From Amycolatopsis anabasis (lineage in GTDB: Bacteria > Actinomycetota > Actinomycetes > Mycobacteriales > Pseudonocardiaceae): a stretch of 64,000 nt of DNA. Below are positions 52,551-62,550 of this stretch, piece after piece. Positions within the stretch are counted from its first letter, which is position 1; every line of letters begins with the position of its first letter. Location: positions 1 through 64,000 of the forward strand of contig NZ_VTHK01000045.1 in NCBI RefSeq assembly GCF_009765355.1, given 5' to 3'. A program made the translations under genes and the position numbers. The notes beneath the pieces are model-generated. The model ran no database searches, was not told the DNA's origin, and saw only the letters and a program-made list of their open reading frames with translations.

Positions 52551-53702
52551 TCAGTACGCGGGGTTGACCGTCAGGAGCCGGTTCGGTGAGCCCCTCGGGT
52601 CGGAGACCGCGTTCTTGGTGGAGTCGTTCAGCAACGCGGTCGCCACCTGATCGGGCGTCAGCGCGGGGTTGCGGGAGAGCTGCATCGCCGCCGCGCCGGA
52701 CACGTGCGGTGTCGCCATCGAGGTGCCGGACAGGTCGGCCCAGTCGGTGTCGCTGCCATTGCTCGCCGAGGTGATGCTCTCGCCCGGCGCGAACAGGTCG
52801 ACGCAGCTTCCGTAGTTGGAGAAGTACGAGCGGGCGTCGTACCAGTCGCTCGACGCGACGGTCAACGCCTCCCGCACCCGCGAGGGCGAGTGCCGGCACG
52901 CGTCGTCGGACTCGTTGCCCGCCGCCACCACCGCCACCACGCCGTCGGCGACGGTCCGGCGCACGGCGTCCTCGATCACCCGGTCCGGGGCGTCGCCGCC
53001 GAGGCTCATGTTCGCCACGGCCGGACCGGACACGTGGTGGGCCACCACCCAGTCCAACGCCTCCGCCACGTCCTCGCTGCTGCCGTTGCCGGCGCAGTCG
53101 AACACCTTCGCCGAGACCAGCCGGACGTCCTTGGCCACGCCGTAGTTCAGCCCGCCGACGGTGCCGGCGACGTGCGTGCCGTGCCCGTGGCAGTCCTGGT
53201 TCTGGTTGTCGACGGTATTCGTGCCCCACACCGCGCGTCCGCCGAAGTCCCGGTGGCTGACCCGGATTCCGGTGTCGACCACGTACGCGGTGACGTTCGA
53301 CGCCGTGTTGGGGTACCGGTAGTTGTCGTCCAGCGGCAGACGCCGCTGATCGATCCGATCCAGGCCCCACGAGGGCGGATTGCGCTGTTCTCCGGCGACT
53401 TTCACCCGCTGGTTCTGCTGCACGTAGGACACCGCCGGATCGGCGGCGAGCCGCCGCGCGTCGCGGGCCGTCATCCGCACCGAGAACCCTGGGAACACAT
53501 GGGAAAACGTGCGCACGACCGTACCCGAGTACCGGGCCGCCAGCTCGGCCGCCGCGCGTTCTCCCTTGAGCACCACCACATAACTGCCGTCGATCGCGCC
53601 GGGTGCGCCCGCCCCCAGCACAGCGGCCGCCGCGGTGGGCGTGCCACCCACCAGGCCACCGGTTGCCACCGCCGTGGCCGTCAACCAGGCTACCGTCCTC
53701 AT
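52551..53702 (-). CDS. secreted subtilisin-like serine protease (S8, proteinase-K-like)
   Basis: The 383-aa preproprotein has a signal peptide (MRTVAWLTATAVATGGLVGG), an I9-type inhibitor propeptide (about 38-105: SYVVVLKGERAAAEL...VSYVQQNQRVKV) and a catalytic domain with Asp143 in VVDTG, His174 in GHGTHVAG, oxyanion Asn263 in AAGN and Ser328 in GTSMATPH. The length is normal for secreted proteinase-K-type enzymes. ATG 53702 has GGGAGG upstream. It probably acts as an extracellular protease. Confidence 0.9.
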   Translation of the reverse strand: MRTVAWLTATAVATGGLVGGTPTAAAAVLGAGAPGAIDGSYVVVLKGERAAAELAARYSGTVVRTFSHVFPGFSVRMTARDARRLAADPAVSYVQQNQRVKVAGEQRNPPSWGLDRIDQRRLPLDDNYRYPNTASNVTAYVVDTGIRVSHRDFGGRAVWGTNTVDNQNQDCHGHGTHVAGTVGGLNYGVAKDVRLVSAKVFDCAGNGSSEDVAEALDWVVAHHVSGPAVANMSLGGDAPDRVIEDAVRRTVADGVVAVVAAGNESDDACRHSPSRVREALTVASSDWYDARSYFSNYGSCVDLFAPGESITSASNGSDTDWADLSGTSMATPHVSGAAAMQLSRNPALTPDQVATALLNDSTKNAVSDPRGSPNRLLTVNPAY

Positions 53703-54172
53703 CGCACCTCCCGTGCGTCTCCCGGACAACAGCAGGCTACGGCCGGACGACCGCGCCGATCGGAGAATTGCTCCATGCTGGCGGGAATAGACACCGAACG
53801 GCCGCCCTACCTTCGTTCGGGGTCTGGTTCGAATGGCCGCTCCGGTGGCACGCCGCGGTCCACGGGTGCGGGTTCGTCCCTCCACTGTGGCCAGTCGATG
53901 GGGCGGCGCGCCTTCGCCGGACCATGGGGATTCCGGTGTCCTGTCTGTGATGTACAAGGCCATGTCCGCATAGTCGAAGGTGATGGCGAACGGCTTGAAG
54001 AAGTTATGGGTGATGTTCGTTCACGTTCTCGGTCACGGTGTCACACTCTCCGCACGCGCCGCGCCGATTACCGGGGCGCGGCATCTCCCTGGCGTGTCCG
54101 CAATTCCACATAATGCTCGGCAGTCGCTGAAAACAGCCTGACCGGGAACTGAGGAAACCGTGCGAAGCGCAC
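53703..54172. other. 470-base region without a supported gene
   Basis: It lies between the subtilase start and the stop of the MarR/GbsR-like gene. Several short frames are open, but none has a ribosome-binding site or a protein-like composition. It must hold the subtilase promoter; no clear -35/-10 pair was seen. Confidence 0.5.
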
Positions 54173-54922
54173 TCACCCAAGCGTTGTCGTCGCGGGGGTC
54201 GTCCGCACGTCCCTGGGCCCGGCGCCCGCGGTGGTGCGCCAGTGCTGTTCGGCGGCGCGGAGGATGTCGTTGCCGAGTTGTTCGAGGAATCGGCCCGCGG
54301 TGGCGAGCCGGGTTCCGACAGCGGTGTCGGTCCCGAAGATGTCGGCGCCGCGCAGGGCAGTGGTGGCGAATCGCTGGTTGGCGCGGACGCCGACCACCGC
54401 GGAGCGAAGGCCCGCGTTTTCGTCGAGGAAGTACCGGTGGCGGCGACTCCGGCTGTCGCGGTCGCGGCGGATCAGCCCGTGCTGGTGCAGCAGGCCGACC
54501 GCGTGCGAGATGGTCGCCGCGCTGACCCGCAGGTGCTGGGCCAGTTCGGCGGCGGTGTGGCTGCCGGTCTCGGAGATGAACAGGCAGGCCATCACACCGG
54601 CGGCGGTGCGCGGCAGGCCGGTCTCGATGAGCACCGCGGTGAGCTCGGCGACGAACGCGGCTGTCGCGGCGGGATCGGGGCCGGTCTGCTCGCCGAGTGC
54701 CTGCGTCGCGGGCGGATGCGGGCGGCGCCGGGCGCGGTGGGTGGTCGCGAGCTGGGCCAGGTCCGCGCGGTAGCGGCCCGGCCCGCCGTTGCGGGCGACC
54801 TCGCGGCTCACCGTCGAGGTGGGACGGCCGAGGCGGCGGGCGATGTCGGCGTAATCCAGGCCCCGCGCCAGCCCCTCGGCGATCCGTCGCCGGTCGGTGC
54901 TGGTCAGCCTGCGTCCTGGCAT
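54173..54922 (-). CDS. MarR/GbsR-like regulator with extra N-terminal helix-turn-helix
   Basis: The 249-aa product has two DNA-binding units. Residues ~5-40 (LTSTDRRRIAEGLARGLDYADIARRLGRPTSTVSREVARNGG) match the helix-turn-helix used by IS30-type transposases. About 95-185 form a MarR/GbsR winged helix (TAAGVMACLFISETGSHTAAELAQHLRVSAATISHAVGLLHQHGLIRRDRDSRSRRHRYFL). ATG 54922 has GGAGG about ten bases upstream; the frame extends to 55009 without a better start. It is divergent from the TIM-barrel gene and probably regulates it. Confidence 0.8.
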   Translation of the reverse strand: MPGRRLTSTDRRRIAEGLARGLDYADIARRLGRPTSTVSREVARNGGPGRYRADLAQLATTHRARRRPHPPATQALGEQTGPDPAATAAFVAELTAVLIETGLPRTAAGVMACLFISETGSHTAAELAQHLRVSAATISHAVGLLHQHGLIRRDRDSRSRRHRYFLDENAGLRSAVVGVRANQRFATTALRGADIFGTDTAVGTRLATAGRFLEQLGNDILRAAEQHWRTTAGAGPRDVRTTPATTTLG

Positions 54923-55021
54923 CCGGTCGGCTCCTCCGCTGCGGTCGTCGCGCGGCCAGTATGCGTGCCGCTCGTCGAGCGTTGCAACACGCTGCCGTAT
55001 CGCGTGCATTAGGCGGCAGCG

Positions 55022-55033
55022 TCATTGCAATGA
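55022..55033. promoter_or_regulatory. palindrome TCATTGCAATGA
   Basis: Perfect 12-bp palindrome in the gap between the MarR/GbsR-like gene and the TIM-barrel gene; a candidate operator for that regulator. Confidence 0.45.
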
Positions 55034-55149
55034 TCATCACGGCGATGAGCTGCGCGAACAGCGCGAATCCGAGAGGAGTCTCGTTGACCGGGATTTCGGC
55101 TCGTCCCTAATGTCCCGAGCCGACGGCAATCCATTGTCTGGAGAATCCG

Positions 55150-56118
55150 ATGAGAGCTAAAGGCATCACTTACGACACCGGCTTCACGCCCAGTGGGCGG
55201 AGTTCGCGGCCCGTCTTCGACGCGGAGGCGGTGCGACGGGAAATCCGTGTCATCGCCGACGAGTTGCACTGCGACGCCGTGCGGATCACCGGCGGCGACC
55301 CCGACCGGCTGGCGGTCGCCGCCGGGCACGCCGCCGACGCCGGACTGGAGGTCTGGTTCTCCCCGTTCCCCTGCGAACTGTCCGCCGCGGAACTGGTGCC
55401 GTACTTCGCCGACTGCGCGGACCGCGCCCAGGAAGTGGACGCGGACGTCTTCGTCACCGGCTGCGAGCTGAGCCTGTTCACCCCCGGCTTCTTCCCGGGA
55501 GACAACAGCCTCGCCAGGATCGACACCCTGGTGGGCGGCGCCCCTGAGGCACTGGCCAAGGTCGCCGAGGTGCCCGTCAAGCTGGACCCGTTGCTCGCCG
55601 ACGCTGCGGCGGCGGTGCGCGAACGGTTCCGCGGCAAGATCACCTACGCCTCCGGAATATGGGAACAGATCGATTGGACGCCCTTCGACATCGTGAGCGC
55701 GGACGCCTACGGCGACCCCGGGGACGTCTTCCGCCGGGGCTTGCGGGAATATTTCCGGCACGGTAAGCCGCTCGCGGCAACCGAGTTCGGCTGCTGCACC
55801 TACCGGGGCGCAGCCGAGCGCGGCGGCATGGGCTGGGTCGATGTCGTCGATCACGACGCCGATCCGCCCCACATCAAGGGCGACTACGTCCGGGACGAAG
55901 AGGAACAGGCCCGCTACCTGCGCGAGATGCTGGCAGTCTTCGACGAGGAAGGTGTGGACACCGCCTTCTGGTTCACCTTCGCCGGCTACGAGTACCCGCA
56001 CCACCCGGACCCGCGCTTCGACCTCGACCTGGCCTCCTACGGGGTCTGCAAACTCCTGCCCGACGGCAGCCTCGCCCCCAAGCGGTCCTTCCACGCCATG
56101 GCCAAGGCATACCGGTGA
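55150..56118 (+). CDS. cytosolic glycosidase-like TIM-barrel protein
   Basis: The 322-aa product has no signal peptide. It looks like a GH-A-type (beta/alpha)8 barrel: Glu106 in FVTGCELSLF fits the acid/base, and Glu212 in LAATEFGCCTYRG fits the nucleophile. Related actinobacterial proteins are often given uninformative names such as abortive-infection protein, without functional support that I know of. It is divergent from a MarR/GbsR-like gene. The substrate is unknown. Confidence 0.7.
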   Translation: MRAKGITYDTGFTPSGRSSRPVFDAEAVRREIRVIADELHCDAVRITGGDPDRLAVAAGHAADAGLEVWFSPFPCELSAAELVPYFADCADRAQEVDADVFVTGCELSLFTPGFFPGDNSLARIDTLVGGAPEALAKVAEVPVKLDPLLADAAAAVRERFRGKITYASGIWEQIDWTPFDIVSADAYGDPGDVFRRGLREYFRHGKPLAATEFGCCTYRGAAERGGMGWVDVVDHDADPPHIKGDYVRDEEEQARYLREMLAVFDEEGVDTAFWFTFAGYEYPHHPDPRFDLDLASYGVCKLLPDGSLAPKRSFHAMAKAYR

Positions 56119-56246
56119 AGCGCCGCACGGCTACCCGGTGAACACACCACATATCGGCAGAAGCTTCTCGGGCGCGCGATGAAAGGGCGGTGAAAGCGCT
56201 TGCCGTCAGCCTGGCGGTGCGTGGACCAGATCGAAAGGGCGAGACG

Positions 56247-57731
56247 GTGAGCCGAGGGGCGCGATCCGCTGCGGCGCTGGCATTGGCGGCGTTGCTCGCG
56301 GCCGGTGGGTGCACGTCGACCGACGAGCCCCCGCCCGTACGGCCGAATCATCCCAAGACCGCGGTGCCCGCGGACCGTGATGACCGCGCGGTCGTCGCCG
56401 CGCTGCGCCGGATCGACCCGTGCGCCCTGATCGAGCCGGCGGCGGGTGTTCCCGCCGGGGCGTCGGCCACAGCGGACGGACCCCACGACTGCCGGCTCCG
56501 GGCGGGAGGCAGCAAGCTCGTCGCGGTGGTACTCGGCACGCCCCTGGAACCACGGGAGCGGTACGACCTGCAACTGCTCGACTTCGGCGGGGTGAAGGGG
56601 TATTTCGACCCCGGCCGGGGCGGCATGTGCCGGGCGTACCTTCCGGTGAGCTTCAGCAAGGCGATCCAGTTCCGCGCCGACCGGATCGGCTCGCGCTGCG
56701 AGCAGGTGAAGGCACTCGCCGCGGCCGCGGCGGCGAAACTAAACGCACCGGAGTCGCTCACCAACTCGCTGCCGCTGGCCACCTGGGACGCGTGCACCGC
56801 GCTCGCCAGCCTGCGCTCGTCCGCCGAGCCCGCGCCCGGCGAATTCATCGACGGCATCGACAAGTGCACGGCCGCCGGACCCCAGGTGACCGTGCGGCTG
56901 GACTACGGCGACGACCCCGGGGCGGAAGCGGAAACCGCCGAACAGAAGATCATCACCATCGCCGGGAAACGGGTCCGCTCCTACGCCATTCCGCAGTGCG
57001 TGCTCGCCTGGAGCCAGCAACCGGCGGCACCGGGTAACCGGACGGCGAATGTGGAGATCACGGCGTCCACCTGCGAGCAGGCGCGTTCCCTCGCGGAGAC
57101 GGCGATCCGCAGGCTGGGTGAAGCGCCACCGCCCGCCACCACGCCGCAGCATCCGTTGACCTACCGGATGGACGAGCCGGACGTCGCCGCGGCGGGCGCG
57201 TGTGCCGACACCAGGGACGCGGTCGACTGCGAGCCGTACCACGAGATCGGGCTGCCCGCTGGTAGGGACGCGGTGCTTCGCGTGGCCGCGGTGGACCCGA
57301 ACGCGCAGTGCGCCCTCGCGCTCGGCCCGGTGCGCGGCCATTTCGGCCCCGCGATGACCCCGGTGACCATGAAACGATCGGACACCGCCGCATCCCGCCA
57401 ATGCCTGTTCGTCGAACCGTCCCACGGAATCGAGGTCGGCGTGCACCTCGCGGTCACCCCCGACGACCCGCCGCCCTTCCCCCGGAACGGCGGCGGGGAC
57501 ATCACGCTCGCCGGGCGCACCGGGACCGCGACCGACCTCGAGGACACCCCCAGCGGCGCGGGGCGCGGGCTTTCGATCCCGCTCGGCGACCAGCCGGACT
57601 CGGGCGCGCTCCGCGTCTGGGTACGGCTGGCGCCACCCCGTGGTACGGAGCCGAAGCAGCCCGTCGACGCCGCGAAGGCAGCGCTCGTCGACCGCGTGGT
57701 CACCGACGTCCTCACCCAACGGCTCTCCTGA
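56247..57731 (+). CDS. DUF3558-like lipoprotein
   Basis: The 494-aa product has a lipoprotein signal: SRGARSAAALALAALLAAGGC, with Cys22 as the lipidation site. Two or three DUF3558-like units follow, each with a (D/E)PCALI or WDACTALASL Cys motif and a conserved later Cys (RRIDPCALIE, TWDACTALAS, AAGACADTRDAVDCEPYHE). These are cell-surface lipoproteins of actinobacteria with unknown role. GTG 56247 gives the lipobox at the right position; the ATG at 56190 would add 19 residues before it. Confidence 0.8.
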   Translation: MSRGARSAAALALAALLAAGGCTSTDEPPPVRPNHPKTAVPADRDDRAVVAALRRIDPCALIEPAAGVPAGASATADGPHDCRLRAGGSKLVAVVLGTPLEPRERYDLQLLDFGGVKGYFDPGRGGMCRAYLPVSFSKAIQFRADRIGSRCEQVKALAAAAAAKLNAPESLTNSLPLATWDACTALASLRSSAEPAPGEFIDGIDKCTAAGPQVTVRLDYGDDPGAEAETAEQKIITIAGKRVRSYAIPQCVLAWSQQPAAPGNRTANVEITASTCEQARSLAETAIRRLGEAPPPATTPQHPLTYRMDEPDVAAAGACADTRDAVDCEPYHEIGLPAGRDAVLRVAAVDPNAQCALALGPVRGHFGPAMTPVTMKRSDTAASRQCLFVEPSHGIEVGVHLAVTPDDPPPFPRNGGGDITLAGRTGTATDLEDTPSGAGRGLSIPLGDQPDSGALRVWVRLAPPRGTEPKQPVDAAKAALVDRVVTDVLTQRLS

Positions 57732-57749
57732 CCGCAGCTCCGCCGCGGT

Positions 57750-58556
57750 TCACGCGGGCTTCTGACCCCGGGTGCAGACGAACTGGTAGAACCACGCGCG
57801 GAATCGCGGGTCGAGCATCAGGTCGCGGTATCGAGCCAGCTCTTCGCCGGTGATCCCGGCCCGCAGCAGCGGTGCTTCGAGTTGACGGACGTAGTTGCGG
57901 TTGAGCAGGCACCCGGTGGTGCCACCCGTCGTGGTCTGCGAGCGTTCGAGGCTGTGGATGTTGGTCAGACCGGCTTCGGCCATGTGCTGGTCGACCTCGT
58001 GCGCCCAGGTGAAGGAGACACCCGCCGCGCGTGCCACGGTGTTGTGGCCGATGTCCTGCACCCGGTTGAACAGTTGCCGGTCGGCACGGATGGGCGCGGA
58101 CAGGACCCGTCGCGGGCGGTTGCTGAATTCGCCGATCACCAGCCACCCGCCGGGCGCGAGCGCGTCGGCGAGGGTCCTGAGGATGTCCGCGCGGCGTGGC
58201 AGGTGCATGAGCAGGAGGCGGGTGTGGATGAGGTGGAACGGCCCGTCGACCGGCAGACCGTCGTTGATGTCGTGCCGGTGCACCTCGATACCCGGCCCCG
58301 GCACGAGGTAGCCGGTGTCCAGGTCGACCGAGACGACCGTGCCGCCCGGGCCGGTTCGTTCGGCGAGCCAGCGGGTGATCGAGCCGCCGCCGGCGCCCAG
58401 ATCCAGGCAGCGCCGGCCGGGTTCGATCCCGATCTCGTCGAGGCACGCCGTGGTCGTGCCGTCCAGCAGGCGTTCCAGGTGGTCCATCTGCTCGCGCCCC
58501 AGTTCGGAGCCGGTGTCCAAAAGGTACTGGGGTGTGGTGTGCATGCCGGATGTCAT
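57750..58556 (-). CDS. class I SAM-dependent methyltransferase
   Basis: The 268-aa product has the SAM motif RRCLDLGAGGGSITRWLAERTG (about residues 47-68), VVSVDLDTGYL as motif II and DALAPGGWLVIGEF as motif III region. The substrate is unknown. It is convergent with the lipoprotein gene, 18 bases apart, and divergent from the AfsR-like regulator, which may control it. An in-frame ATG at 58544 is an alternative start. Confidence 0.85.
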   Translation of the reverse strand: MTSGMHTTPQYLLDTGSELGREQMDHLERLLDGTTTACLDEIGIEPGRRCLDLGAGGGSITRWLAERTGPGGTVVSVDLDTGYLVPGPGIEVHRHDINDGLPVDGPFHLIHTRLLLMHLPRRADILRTLADALAPGGWLVIGEFSNRPRRVLSAPIRADRQLFNRVQDIGHNTVARAAGVSFTWAHEVDQHMAEAGLTNIHSLERSQTTTGGTTGCLLNRNYVRQLEAPLLRAGITGEELARYRDLMLDPRFRAWFYQFVCTRGQKPA

Positions 58557-58687
58557 CTCTGCGCGGTTTCCCCTCGTCTCGGTCGTGGCCGGGGACTACC
58601 GTGCGTTTCCGCCCTTTCTCCGTACTTGCCTCGCGATTTCCTTTAGGCTGGCCAGTTGAGCCGAAAGCCGTGCGGGAGGGAGTGCTG

Positions 58688-61600
58688 GTGCGGTTCGATG
58701 TGCTGGGTCCGCTGCGGACGCACCGTGGCGGCGAGGTGGTCGCGGTCACCGGGGCGTTGCGCCGGGCCCTGTTGGCCGTGCTGCTGGCCCGCGCGAACGA
58801 ACCGGTGCCCGCGGACGTGCTCCTCGACGCGCTCTGGGGTGGACGGACCGGCGACGGCAGCGTGCAGCGGCTGCAGGTCAACGTGCACAGGTTGCGCGGG
58901 ACGCTCGACGATCCCGAGCGGCTTTCCTTCGGCCCGGGCGGCTATTGCCTGCGCGTACAGCCCGATGAGCTGGACGCTGAGCGGTTCGGCGCCCTCCTCG
59001 ACACGGCCGACGGTGTCGCCGCGGCCGACCCGCGGCGATGTGCGGAACTGATTCGCCAGGCACTGGCCCTGTGGCGCGGCACTCCGTATCAGGGCGTGGA
59101 TGTCCCCGATCTGCTCGGCGAAATCCAGCGGTTGTCCGAGCGCAGGCTGGTGGCGGCGGAACAGCTCTACGCCGCGGAACTGCGCTGCGGCCGGCATGCC
59201 GAGATCACCGGTGAACTGGCCGACCTCGTGCGCCGGAATCCGCTGCGAGAACGGTTGCACGGATTGTTGATGACGGCGTTGTACCAGAGCGGGCGGCAGG
59301 CGGACGCCCTGGCGGCGTACCGCCGCGCGCGAGACGTCCTGGCCGAGGAACTCGGGCTCGACCCGGGACCCGAACTGCGGACCCTGGAAAGGCAGATCCT
59401 CCGGGGCGAACCGATCGAACTCGCCGCACCGGCACCGCGGAACACCGCCCCGGCTCAGCTCCCGCTCGACGTGTCCGGGTTCGTCGGCCGGACGGCAGAA
59501 CTCGCTCAGCTCGACCGGCTGCTGACCGAGAACGGGGCGACGGCGCCGGTCGCGGCGGTCACGGGCACCGCCGGGGTGGGGAAGACCGCGCTGACGGTGC
59601 GGTGGGCGCACCGGGTCAAGGACCGGTTCCCCGATGGTCAGCTGTATGTCGACCTGCGCGGATACGGCCCCGATCACCCCCTGTCCCCGGATGACGTGCT
59701 CGCGGTCCTGCTGCGCACCCTCGGTGTGGACGGCGCCGCCATCCCCCAGGAGCTGACCGAACGCGCGGCGCGCTTCCGCACCGTGATCGACCGGAAGAAC
59801 CTCCTGATCCTGCTGGACAACGCCCACTCGGCCGCGCAGGTACGGCCCCTGCTGCCGGGCACAGCCACGTGTCTCGTGGTGGTCACCAGCCGAGACTCCC
59901 TCGCCGGGCTCGTCGCCCGCGAGGGCGCGCACCGCGTCACCCTCGACCGCATGACCGCCGGCGAAGCGCGCAACCTGCTCGACGAGTTGCTCGGCGATCG
60001 CTGCGACACCGAACCCGAAGCCACCGCCCAGCTGATCGAGCACTGCGTCCGGCTGCCGCTGGCCCTGCGCATCGCCGCCGAACGGGTCCGCGAACGACCG
60101 CACCACGTGGCCCACCTCGTCGCCGAACTCGCCGACGAGCAAGCCCGGCTCGACCTGCTCGACAGCGGTGACGACCCGGACGCCTCGGTGCGCGCCGTGT
60201 TCTCCGCTTCCTACCGCCACCTCGAACCCGAGGCCGCCCGCCTGTTCCGGCTGTTCGGAGTCCACCCCGGACACGACCTCGACGCCTACGCCCTCACCGC
60301 GCTCGCCGGCGGCGACAACCCGCGAACCACCCGGCGCCTGCTCGACAAGTTGGCACGGGCCCACCTCATCGACGAGACCGCCGACCATCGGTACGTCCAG
60401 CACGACCTGCTCGCGACCTACGCCGCCGAACTCACCGAGACCATCGACCCGCCGGCCGAACGCGCCACCGCGTTCGCCCGCCTGCTCGACTACTACCTGC
60501 ACACCGCATCGCGGGCGGTGCAGTTCATCGCCCCGGACGAACTCGAGTTACGCGAACTCGAGTTACCTGGCGTCGTCGGTTCCCCGGTCACCGCGGCGCC
60601 GAACCTGTCCACCTACGGCACGGCGCTGCGCTGGCTCGATGTCGAACGCGCCAACCTGATCCGCGCCGCCGAAGCGGCGGCGGCACGTGACCTGCCGGCC
60701 TACACCACCGGTTTGTCCCGGGTGCTGTCGTGGTATCTCGACGTCGGCTTGTACCTCGATGAAGCCCAGCAACTCCACACCAAAGCTCTCGACATCGCGC
60801 GCGAGCAGGACGATCCCGTGGCCGAGGGTATCGCGCTCCGCGCCCTCGGCCTGGTGCACTTGTGCGCGCACCGGTTCGCCGAGGCGGAGCAGAGCTTCGA
60901 GGAATCCCTGGCCCTCCACGAAAGGGCAGGCACGCGGGTCTTCCAGGCGACCACCCTGAACCATCTCGGCGCCTTGTGCGGCTTCGCCGGCCGAGTGGAA
61001 GAAGGAATCCGGCACCTGCGACGGTCCGCCGACCTGTTTCGCGAGTTCGGTCACCGGCTGATGGCCCAGCGGCCGCTGACCACATTGGGCCAGCTGCATC
61101 TGCGCCAGGCCCAGCCCGAGGCCGCGCTCAGCTGCCTGCGTCAGGCAGCCACCATCGCCACGGAACACGACTACCCGCCCGGACAGTTCCTGACCTCCTA
61201 TGCCCTCGCCGGGGCCTATCGCGACACCGGCCGGTATTCCGACGCGCTCGACTGCGCACACCGGGCACTCGCCCTCGCCCGCAGCTCACATTTCTCCGTC
61301 CACGAGGGAATCACCTTGTACCGCCTCGGCACGATCCACCTGCGGCTGGGCGACTACGACCAGGCACAACAGCACCACCGCCAGGCGCTCGCGATCGCCC
61401 GGACCTTCTCCAGCACGCAGCTCGAAGCCATGGCGCTCAACGGAGCGGCCGAGACACATGCCGCCGCGGGAGCGGTAGCCGAAGCGACCCGCTGCTACCT
61501 CGACGCGATGACCGCCGCCACCAACCGCGGCGCACGGTACGAACAGGCCCGAGCACACGCCGGCCTCGGCGACATCCACCAGCGACAAGGCGAACACGAC

Positions 61601-61714
61601 AAGGCCATCGAACACTGGAAACACGCACTCACCACCTACCACGATCTTCGAGCACCAAAAGCCGCGGAGGTATCGGCGAAGATCACCAAGGCTCAGGAAA
61701 ACCCCGCCCGGTAA
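58688..61714 (+). CDS. AfsR/SARP-family regulator (winged helix - BTAD - NB-ARC - TPR)
   Basis: The 1008-aa product starts MRFDVLGPLRTHRGGEVVAVTG. It has an OmpR-type DNA-binding domain (15-90), the bacterial transcriptional activation domain (about 95-240: AERFGALLDTADGV...LRERLHGLLMTALYQSGRQADALAAYRRARDVLAEELGLDPGPELRTLERQIL), an NB-ARC NTPase with Walker A GTAGVGKT at 293-300 and LLILLDNAHS as Walker B, and C-terminal TPR repeats (about 730-1000). This is the AfsR-type regulator of secondary metabolism. GTG 58688 is chosen because GGGAGGG lies about seven bases upstream; GTG 58682 is too close. Confidence 0.9.
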   Translation: MRFDVLGPLRTHRGGEVVAVTGALRRALLAVLLARANEPVPADVLLDALWGGRTGDGSVQRLQVNVHRLRGTLDDPERLSFGPGGYCLRVQPDELDAERFGALLDTADGVAAADPRRCAELIRQALALWRGTPYQGVDVPDLLGEIQRLSERRLVAAEQLYAAELRCGRHAEITGELADLVRRNPLRERLHGLLMTALYQSGRQADALAAYRRARDVLAEELGLDPGPELRTLERQILRGEPIELAAPAPRNTAPAQLPLDVSGFVGRTAELAQLDRLLTENGATAPVAAVTGTAGVGKTALTVRWAHRVKDRFPDGQLYVDLRGYGPDHPLSPDDVLAVLLRTLGVDGAAIPQELTERAARFRTVIDRKNLLILLDNAHSAAQVRPLLPGTATCLVVVTSRDSLAGLVAREGAHRVTLDRMTAGEARNLLDELLGDRCDTEPEATAQLIEHCVRLPLALRIAAERVRERPHHVAHLVAELADEQARLDLLDSGDDPDASVRAVFSASYRHLEPEAARLFRLFGVHPGHDLDAYALTALAGGDNPRTTRRLLDKLARAHLIDETADHRYVQHDLLATYAAELTETIDPPAERATAFARLLDYYLHTASRAVQFIAPDELELRELELPGVVGSPVTAAPNLSTYGTALRWLDVERANLIRAAEAAAARDLPAYTTGLSRVLSWYLDVGLYLDEAQQLHTKALDIAREQDDPVAEGIALRALGLVHLCAHRFAEAEQSFEESLALHERAGTRVFQATTLNHLGALCGFAGRVEEGIRHLRRSADLFREFGHRLMAQRPLTTLGQLHLRQAQPEAALSCLRQAATIATEHDYPPGQFLTSYALAGAYRDTGRYSDALDCAHRALALARSSHFSVHEGITLYRLGTIHLRLGDYDQAQQHHRQALAIARTFSSTQLEAMALNGAAETHAAAGAVAEATRCYLDAMTAATNRGARYEQARAHAGLGDIHQRQGEHDKAIEHWKHALTTYHDLRAPKAAEVSAKITKAQENPAR

Positions 61715-61749
61715 GACAGGCAAGCGCCCACCCCTAATCCGGTCGTTTG

Positions 61750-62550
61750 TTACTCGAGTAGTTTTCTGCCCTGTTCGTCGCAGGGGAGGCTGCCTTGGCC
61801 GTACGCTCGGGTGAACTCCACGGTCAGATCCGTTTCCTGGTGCGCCATCGCGTACGGTTCCACCGAGATGATCCCGCCGATCGGCCGGTCGACGTCCCGG
61901 ATCAGCAGCAGCGACAGCGTCAGCAACATGGTGATGACGGCCAAGCCCGCGACTTCCGCGCCCTTCCTCCGCCGGGGAAGCGCGAAGGCGAACGCCATGA
62001 TGGTGATGGCCAGCGTGAGCAACATGAACCAGTAGACGACGTCTGGAATCGCCGGTCTCGACTCGGCGACCCGCTGCCCGCGTCCTTCGTCGCGGCTTTT
62101 GTCCGCATCGACAAGTATTTCGAAAGAGGTATCCGTGTGATCCATTTCCCGCAACGGCACATTGAAGTCATTGGCCCAGAACGAGACCTCGGAAGCGCGC
62201 CGCCCTTCGGCCATCGCGGGCCATTCGAGCGCGTGCACCGCCCTGGCGTAGCACACGGCGTCGGCTTTGATCCGCTCCCGCTGGGCGGCCGGGGCATAGT
62301 CGGCCACTTCGAAGAAATGGTCCAATGCGTGCGCTTCAACCCTGGCCGCGTCCTCAGCGGCGTTGTACGATTCCGCGGCGGTGACGAGCACGAACGCGAG
62401 CACCAGAACCGCCAGGGTTTCCAGCGGACTGGTCAGATCCTTGATCGTGATAGCCTCGGTGTCCTCACCCCTCATCCGCTTGCGGTGAAAGTGATTCGCC
62501 AGCAACCCGATGACAAGCGCGACACCGACCGCGACGACAGTGACAACCAT
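61750..62550 (-). CDS. DUF4239 (bestrophin-like) membrane protein
   Basis: The 266-aa product has two N-terminal hydrophobic segments (VVTVVAVGVALVIGLLANHF and PLETLAVLVLAFVLVTAA), a cytosolic helical part, and two C-terminal ones (WFMLLTLAITIMAFAFAL and VAGLAVITMLLTLSLLLI). SYNAAEDAARVEAHALDHFFEVAD is typical of DUF4239. The function is unknown. ATG 62550 has AGGGG about six bases upstream; GTG 62556 is a less likely start. Confidence 0.8.
   Translation of the reverse strand: MVVTVVAVGVALVIGLLANHFHRKRMRGEDTEAITIKDLTSPLETLAVLVLAFVLVTAAESYNAAEDAARVEAHALDHFFEVADYAPAAQRERIKADAVCYARAVHALEWPAMAEGRRASEVSFWANDFNVPLREMDHTDTSFEILVDADKSRDEGRGQRVAESRPAIPDVVYWFMLLTLAITIMAFAFALPRRRKGAEVAGLAVITMLLTLSLLLIRDVDRPIGGIISVEPYAMAHQETDLTVEFTRAYGQGSLPCDEQGRKLLE

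Noticed and set aside
53603..54113. Short plus-strand ORFs upstream of the subtilase
   Set aside because: No ribosome-binding site, low-complexity products, overlap with the expected promoter region.
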